18,520 bases of DNA from NCBI GenBank assembly GCA_003531115.1, contig DQHT01000151.1, positions 19,664-38,183 on the forward strand. The letters run 5' to 3'. This stretch comes from Bacteroidota bacterium. Its GTDB lineage: Bacteria > Bacteroidota > Bacteroidia > UBA8524. The notes below the pieces were generated by a model that did not search any database, was not told the origin of the DNA, and was given only the letters and a program-made list of their open reading frames with translations. Each line of letters begins with the position of its first letter. The stretch's first letter is position 1. This document shows, one piece after another, positions 13,316-18,520 of the stretch. A program made the position numbers and the translations under genes.

Positions 13316-15679
13316 TTACGCTACTTTCTGTTTGTACAGGTGCTCCTGAAATTCAATAAACAGCCGGCTGATATTGGCCACGTCACCGAGAATTTCTTTG
13401 GCATCTTCCAACGATTGGTATTTGTTGGTTAACAAGATGGGTAGCTTTTCCTGGTCAAGCTCGTCTACACCTGTTTCGATGTATTTGCTTAAGACGAAGA
13501 GGATAAACTCCTTCTGTTTGTCATTAAGTAAGGCAAAAATGGTCGCTTCGGCGGCTTTGGCGCGGGCCTCCCGTGTCATGGCGATATAGTCGCCGTTAAA
13601 CACATACTCCAACACATCATAGAGGTCGCTGTTTTCCATGTCTACCAGCTTTTGCAAAGTGCGCAAATCGTCTTTCGGAAAACCTGCGGCATCCAGATTG
13701 GCCAACAACATTTTTCGGGTGATAGGGTTACTCCACAATTTCCGCAATTCGTCTTCATCTTTGAAGAGTTTGGGTAATTCGCCAAACAGATTATTCAAAA
13801 ACTCCTCCGCAGAGATGGGTTTCCCGTCGGCACTCCAGAACGAGGTAGAAACCATGTGTTGAATCTCTCTTTCCTTGCCGTTTCGTAACTTGATTTTAAT
13901 CTTTGGCTTATACGAAGGTGGTCCTCCCGGGTCACCTACCAATGGCGGATCGATCGGATCAGGTGCGGTGTAGGGCCGGGTTTCTTTAATTTCAGGTTCT
14001 AAGGGTTCGCCGTCCCATTCTGGGTCTGAAAAATGTTTGTAGGCATCCACAAAGTCGTAGATGGTGAAAAACTCTTTGCCGTCAAATAAACGGGTACCGC
14101 GCCCTACTATCTGTTTAAACTCGATCATCGAATTAACCGGACGTAGCAAAACGATATTCCGAATATTTCTGGCATCTACACCTGTCGAAAGTTTTTGGGA
14201 TGTAGTGAGCAGGGTAGGGATGGTTTTTTCGTTGTCCTGAAATTCGCGTAACAATCTTTCACCTTCTTCTCCATCATTGGCCGTTACACGAACACAATAG
14301 AAGGGGTCTTTGCTTTTGGCATTTTGGTTGATCAGGTCACGGATCAATGCCGCGTGCCCCTGATTGGCGCAGAAGATTATGGCCTTTTCATTTTGAATGG
14401 CTTCCTCCAGAAAGATATTTACCCGTTTCGTTTCGCGTTCTACGATTTCTATGCTGCGGTTAAAGTCTTTTTCTTCATACAGCTTACCTTCTTCAATTTC
14501 ACCTTCCACAATCGTATCATCAGAAGTATAGCGGTAATCGTCCAGGGTGGTTTTGATACGTTTTACCTTAAAAGGCGTTAGGAAACCGTCATTGATCCCT
14601 TCTTTCAGCGAATAGATATAAACGGGTTCACCAAAGTATTTGTAGGTATCGATGTTGTCAACGCGTTTTGGGGTGGCGGTTAAACCCAATTGCACGGCCG
14701 GACTAAAATACTCCAAAATACCCCGCCAGTTGCTTTCGTCATTGGCTCCGCCACGGTGACACTCGTCGATAATGATGAAGTCGAAGAAATCGGGAGGATA
14801 CTGTCCATAGTTTGGAACAGGATTGCCCTCTGCATCCGTGCCCGACATAAAGGATTGAAAAATCGTAAAAAAGATGCTGCCATTGGTAGGTACACGCCCT
14901 TTTTTGCTGACTTCCTTTGGTTTTATCCGCACCAGGGCATCTTCAGGGAATGCTGAAAAGGAATTGTAGGCCTGATCAGCTAAGATGTTTCTGTCTGCCA
15001 AAAATAATATTCTCGGTCGTCTGGCGGGTTCACCCGGTTGCTGAGCCTGTCGAACCGTCCAGCGGGTTTGAAACAATTTCCAGGCAATCTGAAAAGCAAT
15101 GGCCGTTTTACCTGTTCCGGTGGCGAGGGTAAGCAAAATGCGCTCATTACCCTTCGCCAGGGCTTCAAGGGTATTATTGACCGCGATTTCCTGGTAGTAG
15201 CGGAGTTGCCAGCTGCCACTTTTATCTTCAAAGGGCACATTGGCGAATTTTTCCCTCCATTCGTCTGCGGTATCCTGCACGGATCCGGTAGATGGGAAAG
15301 TTTTCTCCCAAAGTTGTTCCGGGCTTAGGAAATCTGTTACCAGTCCTTCGATACCCGTTTTCATGCAGATCTGGTATATAGCTTTTCCGTTGCTGCTGTA
15401 GGTGGTTTCTAATTGAAGTTTCTCCGCATACTTTTTGGCCTGCATCACGCCCTCGCCAACTTCCAATTCATCGCTTTTAGCTTCGATAACGGCCAGTTTA
15501 AACCCTTTGTAAACCAATATATAATCGGCAATTTCCCGTTTGCCACGGCCACCGCCTGACTGTATTTTTCCTGCGGTAATAATGTATTCACGAAGCACTT
15601 TAGAACCCTCTACAAGGCCCCAGCCACAAGCCTTTAGCTTGGGGTCAATTCGTTCCGCACGGGTTTCTGCTTCGTTCAT
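13316..15679 (-). CDS. hsdR: Type I restriction enzyme R subunit (HsdR, EcoEI-like)
   Basis: The 787-residue protein is the restriction motor subunit, which translocates and cuts DNA when joined to HsdM and HsdS. An N-terminal nuclease domain shows the PD-(D/E)xK pattern: Asp52 in IADYILVY, and Glu66-Ala-Lys68 in VIEAKSDE. The SF2 motor has Walker A ATGTGKT (186-192), DECH (305-308), TATPK (334-338) and QIVGRGTR (523-530). A helical C-terminal region (about 620-780) fits the EcoEI R C-terminal domain. A foreign-looking stretch, TVRQAQQP (208-215), comes from a repeat element. The start MNEAETRAERIDPKL is the common one of the family. A possible -7 box lies at 15737-15744. No M or S gene is visible in the window. 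Confidence 0.92.
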   Translation of the reverse strand: MNEAETRAERIDPKLKACGWGLVEGSKVLREYIITAGKIQSGGGRGKREIADYILVYKGFKLAVIEAKSDELEVGEGVMQAKKYAEKLQLETTYSSNGKAIYQICMKTGIEGLVTDFLSPEQLWEKTFPSTGSVQDTADEWREKFANVPFEDKSGSWQLRYYQEIAVNNTLEALAKGNERILLTLATGTGKTAIAFQIAWKLFQTRWTVRQAQQPGEPARRPRILFLADRNILADQAYNSFSAFPEDALVRIKPKEVSKKGRVPTNGSIFFTIFQSFMSGTDAEGNPVPNYGQYPPDFFDFIIIDECHRGGANDESNWRGILEYFSPAVQLGLTATPKRVDNIDTYKYFGEPVYIYSLKEGINDGFLTPFKVKRIKTTLDDYRYTSDDTIVEGEIEEGKLYEEKDFNRSIEIVERETKRVNIFLEEAIQNEKAIIFCANQGHAALIRDLINQNAKSKDPFYCVRVTANDGEEGERLLREFQDNEKTIPTLLTTSQKLSTGVDARNIRNIVLLRPVNSMIEFKQIVGRGTRLFDGKEFFTIYDFVDAYKHFSDPEWDGEPLEPEIKETRPYTAPDPIDPPLVGDPGGPPSYKPKIKIKLRNGKEREIQHMVSTSFWSADGKPISAEEFLNNLFGELPKLFKDEDELRKLWSNPITRKMLLANLDAAGFPKDDLRTLQKLVDMENSDLYDVLEYVFNGDYIAMTREARAKAAEATIFALLNDKQKEFILFVLSKYIETGVDELDQEKLPILLTNKYQSLEDAKEILGDVANISRLFIEFQEHLYKQKVA
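15035..15057. repeat. Short palindromic repeat inserted in hsdR (GCTGAGCCTGTCGAA core)
   Basis: CGGTT (15035-15039) and AACCG (15053-15057) bracket GCTGAGCCTGTCG. The core GCTGAGCCTGTCGAA is a motif I know from interspersed repeats in several bacterial genomes. Here it lies inside hsdR, in frame, and gives residues about 208-215. A 7-bp direct repeat GCGGGTT flanks it at 15024-15030 and 15062-15068. Confidence 0.6.
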
Positions 15680-15736
15680 TTTTTCTCTTTTGACCGATGC
15701 CTATCAATTAAGAATTGCACCTTGTTTAAATTTGTT

Positions 15737-15744
15737 CAAATCTA
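15737..15744 (-). promoter_or_regulatory. Possible -7 box upstream of hsdR
   Basis: The minus strand reads TAGATTTG, matching TAnnTTTG, 57 bp before the hsdR ATG. The nearest TTTG upstream is only about 11 bp away, too close for a -33 box, so support is moderate. Confidence 0.4.
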
Positions 15745-15794
15745 TCTTAATTATACAAACGCGCTTATTATCATCTATTTAAATTCAACTTGAC

Positions 15795-15815
15795 ATCTTG
15801 CTTAATGCGCTTAAA
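15795..15815. repeat. Direct repeat copy downstream of the AlbA_2 gene
   Basis: ATCTTGCTTAA, T, GC, GC, TTAAA: 18 of 21 positions identical to 17313-17333, on the other side of the AlbA_2 gene and in the same orientation. Its core CTTGCTTA (15797-15804) is one of four copies of that 8-mer around this gene. Confidence 0.65.
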
Positions 15816-15828
15816 ATCTTGGTAGCCA

Positions 15829-17286
15829 TTATTGTTTCTTAAACATGTACAACGCATTAATGTCGCGTTGTTTAGTGCTCATTCTATCAAGTAAATTGTC
15901 TTCAATAAACTTGTTCAAATAGGCTCGAACTGTATTTTCGTTAATTTTAACAAAATTCACCAATTCGCCCAAAGTTGCTTGGTGATACATAAAAAGGAAA
16001 TGGAATATTTTTTTCTGGGTATCGTTGTATAACTTCCAGTCTTTCTCAATTTTTTCAATAACGGAGTCGTGGATTGTTTTAGAATGGCCACTGATTTTGT
16101 TTCTTAAAATCAAGTACACATTTCCATTCTTTACATGGTACTCCGGAACAGAAAGCATCGACTTTTCCATTGATTCATAAATCCTGGAAACCCCTTCATT
16201 TAATTGCCTCACATATCCCAAATCCTCCAAAACTCTTGCGACCCTCGGGTTCCTGGCATATCTTTCTGTTTTAATGTTTTCGATAGTTACTTGTGCCGGT
16301 AGCGGTCCGCTATTGCTTATTTCAACTCGGTCATCAAAATGTTTGATGTAAATTACATTTCCCTGAACGTTATAAGAGCGGTGACAAAGAGCATTAACAA
16401 TTCCTTCTAACCATGCTTCTTCCGGGTATTCCGGAACTTTTTTGAATTTCCCTGACTCCATATCCAGAAAGTAATAATCTTTGAATGACGCTTTAAGGAA
16501 TGCCTTAATTTCATCGATCAATCTAGGAATATTGTTCTCGAATCGTTCATCTTTTACCACGTTATGACTAGCGCCTGTTAAAGCTTCGGTTCCTTCGTAT
16601 CGAATATATCTGACTGAAGCAGATGGGATGTATTTCTCCGGGTCTTTTGCAAAGAGTAGAACCGATGAGTTTCTGAGATTGAATTCTCCATCTTTTTTAC
16701 TTGCTAAGTGTCGCTTCGCCAGTAAGTCAAGAACATGGCTTTTGTAATTTAACTTTACTTTATACTCCTCAAGTAACTCCTGGTCTAAATCTTCCAGTTC
16801 AAAATCCTTTACCGTTTCTTCTTCAAATCGTCGGATAGATTTATCATATTCCAATTTTTTGACTCTATCCCTGTCTAACTGTCGATTTGTGTCTTGAACT
16901 CTTAGGTAAAATTTTTCAGTGTCTTTACGACAGAAAATGCGTTCTAACTCTTGTTCTACATGGAATAAGAATACAAGTTTCCCTTCAATTTCAACCTCCT
17001 CCAATTCAATATTACATGCAGGGTGAATAAAATCGAATACTAATGTTCGGTAGCTATTCAAATTATCGCCTAATGTTCTCAGGTCTTCAATTTCCCCCGA
17101 ATTAGACACACCAAATGCCAGTGTTCCTCCGTCGGCATTCAGCATGCCGATTAGCTCTTCTGCTATTTTGGTTGGCTTGATTTCCTTATCTCCTAACCCT
17201 TTGCGTTCAAAGTATTGGTTCTCGGCTTGAGTTTGAAGATACTCTTTGGTAATCAACGTATTTATTTTAGAAACCGATTCGCTCAT
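15829..17286 (-). CDS. AlbA_2 (Schlafen-like) plus GHKL ATPase-like regulator or helper protein
   Basis: The 485-residue protein has an N-terminal AlbA_2 domain (about 20-135, with ENQYFERKG and LIGMLNADGGTLAFGVSNSGEIEDL), the Schlafen-type nucleic-acid-binding fold. A middle part (about 205-240) has LRNSSVLLFAKDPEKYIP. A GHKL-like ATPase part follows, with EGIVNALCHRSY (294-305), VEISNSGPLP (321-330) and LGYVRQLNEGVSRIYESM (356-373). The C-terminal winged-helix part covers about 420-485 (ATLGELVNFVKINENTVRAYLNKFIEDNLL). Proteins of this layout are usually annotated as transcriptional regulators or RecG-like ATP-binding proteins and are often near restriction systems. The sequence does not decide between regulator and effector. 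Short repeats CTTGCTTA lie upstream. The gene is flanked by direct repeats and looks like a separate cassette. Confidence 0.85.
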   Translation of the reverse strand: MSESVSKINTLITKEYLQTQAENQYFERKGLGDKEIKPTKIAEELIGMLNADGGTLAFGVSNSGEIEDLRTLGDNLNSYRTLVFDFIHPACNIELEEVEIEGKLVFLFHVEQELERIFCRKDTEKFYLRVQDTNRQLDRDRVKKLEYDKSIRRFEEETVKDFELEDLDQELLEEYKVKLNYKSHVLDLLAKRHLASKKDGEFNLRNSSVLLFAKDPEKYIPSASVRYIRYEGTEALTGASHNVVKDERFENNIPRLIDEIKAFLKASFKDYYFLDMESGKFKKVPEYPEEAWLEGIVNALCHRSYNVQGNVIYIKHFDDRVEISNSGPLPAQVTIENIKTERYARNPRVARVLEDLGYVRQLNEGVSRIYESMEKSMLSVPEYHVKNGNVYLILRNKISGHSKTIHDSVIEKIEKDWKLYNDTQKKIFHFLFMYHQATLGELVNFVKINENTVRAYLNKFIEDNLLDRMSTKQRDINALYMFKKQ

Positions 17287-17293
17287 TTTTAAC

Positions 17294-17378
17294 CTTGCTT
17301 AGTATGATTAATATCTTGCTTAACGCATTTAAATAATTTGTTATCAGGTATTTACAAGTTTAAAAGTAACCTTGCTTA
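17294..17378 (-). promoter_or_regulatory. Three CTTGCTTA motifs upstream of the AlbA_2 gene
   Basis: CTTGCTTA occurs at 17294-17301, 17315-17322 and 17371-17378, all in the same orientation. The first two are 21 bp apart, about two helical turns. The first is 7 bp before the ATG. A fourth copy lies just after the gene (15797-15804). They could be binding sites for the winged-helix product. Confidence 0.45.
17313..17333. repeat. Direct repeat copy upstream of the AlbA_2 gene
   Basis: ATCTTGCTTAA, C, GC, AT, TTAAA: 18 of 21 positions identical to 15795-15815. Together the two copies bracket the AlbA_2 gene in the same orientation, 1,518 bp apart. Confidence 0.65.
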
Positions 17379-17404
17379 TCAGTTGCTATCTCTTCCCTAT
17401 TAAT

Positions 17405-17488
17405 TTATTTTGAGCCTACTAAAAAGTTCTGGTCCCTAGTTATTAGTTTGGAATCGATAGCTTCCTATTGCGCTTCTGCTTCGTTCAT
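17405..17488 (-). pseudogene. Decayed 5' fragment of an hsdR gene
   Basis: One base after the stop of the right-edge gene, the minus strand starts ATGAACGAAGCAGAA, identical to the first 15 bases of the intact hsdR. The identity includes the preceding A (16 bases in all). Read on, it gives MNEAEAQ, a stop, then EAIDSKLITRDQNFLVGSK and a stop. The intact gene has MNEAETRAERIDPKL...GLVEGSK. Shared positions are MNEAE, E, ID, KL and GSK, with matched spacing except for a 1-residue shift near the end. It has an internal stop and is only 84 bp long, so it is a dead fragment. It marks where an hsdR once followed the right-edge gene directly. Confidence 0.72.
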
Positions 17489-17489
17489 T

Positions 17490-18520
17490 CTAATCTTTTT
17501 TCTTTACGGTCGAAGTTTGGTCAATTTTAAGTTGTTCCTGGACAGTAATGCCTAGCTTGTTGCAAATTCTACTTCTTGTTTTGTGATCTGTATCAAACAT
17601 ATACATGTAGTCAATAACCAGATTTTGAAGTACAACCATACTTAGTTTGTTTTTCTGCATTTCATCTTTGTAGTCTTCTATCAGTTCAATTTGAGAGGCA
17701 ATGCTAGAGTAGCCCAACCTAATAGCTAGGTCAATTAATTTTACAGAATTGAAAGGCTGTGCAGCTAATGCCTTGTCAAATGTGTTTTTCAGTTTGTCGT
17801 AACCTATTGCATTTGAAACCCTTTTGGTAATGCCAAATGATGAAATAAAGCAAAGCCGGAAAACGAAATTTCGGGATGCTTCTTCAATACCCTTTTCCAA
17901 GCTGTGTTTGTCTTTGAAATGCTTTTCTTTAATTAGCTGGCTTATGTGTTCAACGATATCTTTTGAATTTCGTTGAAGCAATTGCAAATAAAAGTCAAGT
18001 GTTTTTAAACCTACGTTGTAGGTTGTTGTGACCAGACTCAATTTTTGTTCACCGTCCAATTCACCCCAATGTTTTTTTGCAACCTGACCTAGAATGTCGA
18101 TCGTTTTAAGTGCTCTGGTAATTCGTGCAAAAAAGTCAATACTGGAAATATCATCATCCAATGAAAAGTCGTCATAATTGGTTTTTTCCTCATCGAGTTC
18201 CTTTTCAAGTTTTTCTAATTCTTCTTCTTCATTAAGTTCTTCACTTCTTTGATCATCAACATTTACAATTTCTAACACTTGAATAGGAATACTTTCGACA
18301 AGGTCATTTATTTCATTAATATCATCTTGAAGTCGCGCCACATTCGCTTCTGGGAATAATGTGTTTGCTATTTTTATCAGTTCGGTTATGATAAAATTGT
18401 CTTTTGAGAGATGAGTTACAAACATTATAATGCTCGCATATTCATCACGGAAAACACGGTAGCACATTTTAGTTACGAGCGCCTTTATTTCTTCCTTGTT
18501 GGCTATTTCATTCGCTATCC
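17490..18520 (-). CDS. Large protein of unknown function, C-terminal part (start outside window)
   Basis: The frame stays open to the right edge: 17 codons before the first visible ATG (18467) read as I-A-N-E-I-A-N-K-E-E-I-K-A-L-V-T-K. The gene therefore starts beyond the window and at least 343 residues are visible. The protein is helical and soluble. A strongly acidic stretch (about 74-105 from the ATG, SEELNEEEELEKLEKELDEE) precedes a region with ITRALKTIDILGQVAKKHWGELDGEQKLSLVTTTYNVGLKTLDFYLQLL (about 118-165). This resembles, in my memory, helical C-terminal parts of large P-loop NTPase defence proteins, but I cannot name a family. Codons are AT-rich compared with the genes at the left. 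It was probably directly upstream of an hsdR, given the remnant one base after its stop. Confidence 0.7.
   Translation of the reverse strand, partial: IANEIANKEEIKALVTKMCYRVFRDEYASIIMFVTHLSKDNFIITELIKIANTLFPEANVARLQDDINEINDLVESIPIQVLEIVNVDDQRSEELNEEEELEKLEKELDEEKTNYDDFSLDDDISSIDFFARITRALKTIDILGQVAKKHWGELDGEQKLSLVTTTYNVGLKTLDFYLQLLQRNSKDIVEHISQLIKEKHFKDKHSLEKGIEEASRNFVFRLCFISSFGITKRVSNAIGYDKLKNTFDKALAAQPFNSVKLIDLAIRLGYSSIASQIELIEDYKDEMQKNKLSMVVLQNLVIDYMYMFDTDHKTRSRICNKLGITVQEQLKIDQTSTVKKKD

Overview
The window looks like chromosomal DNA of a member of the Bacteroidota, possibly from the Saprospiria. Evidence: a TonB-dependent receptor barrel, a secreted protein with a C-terminal type IX secretion (T9SS type A) sorting domain, an MlaEFD-type lipid transport operon in the layout usual for the phylum, and promoter -7 boxes of the Bacteroidota form TAnnTTTG. 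The genus cannot be fixed from the sequence alone.

Left part (1-8112): the 3' end of a TonB-dependent receptor gene is followed by a T9SS-exported alpha/beta-hydrolase-fold protein and a strong terminator shared with a convergent membrane fatty-acid-hydroxylase gene. Then comes the mlaE-mlaF-mlaD operon, whose products should form an inner-membrane ABC machine moving phospholipid to or from the outer membrane. A 460-bp spacer full of short repeats follows. Next are a secreted or periplasmic protein resembling the tail of DUF2723 proteins and a small outer-membrane barrel gene that appears to have lost its last residues to a stop codon.

Middle part (8168-12974): a small gene of unknown function lies beside a tRNA-Ala(GGC) gene surrounded by broken pieces of tRNA-like sequence. 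Then a RelE/ParE-type toxin-antitoxin pair with its own promoter, and a tight three-gene minus-strand operon: LpxH-like metallophosphoesterase, glycosyltransferase, lipid (diacylglycerol-type) kinase. This trio probably acts on a lipid or glycolipid. The glycosyltransferase seems to lack an internal segment. A DUF4279 gene stands alone after it.

Right part (13131-18520): a minus-strand defence-type block. From the right edge it reads: a large protein cut by the window edge, a decayed 84-bp copy of the start of an hsdR gene, an AlbA_2/GHKL-type regulator-like gene, an intact type I restriction R subunit (hsdR), and an unreported-looking 54-residue two-helix membrane protein. Near-identical 21-bp direct repeats flank the AlbA_2 gene and the hsdR start exists twice, so the AlbA_2 gene looks like a cassette that entered between hsdR and its former upstream neighbour. 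No hsdM or hsdS is visible; they would have to lie beyond position 18520 or elsewhere.
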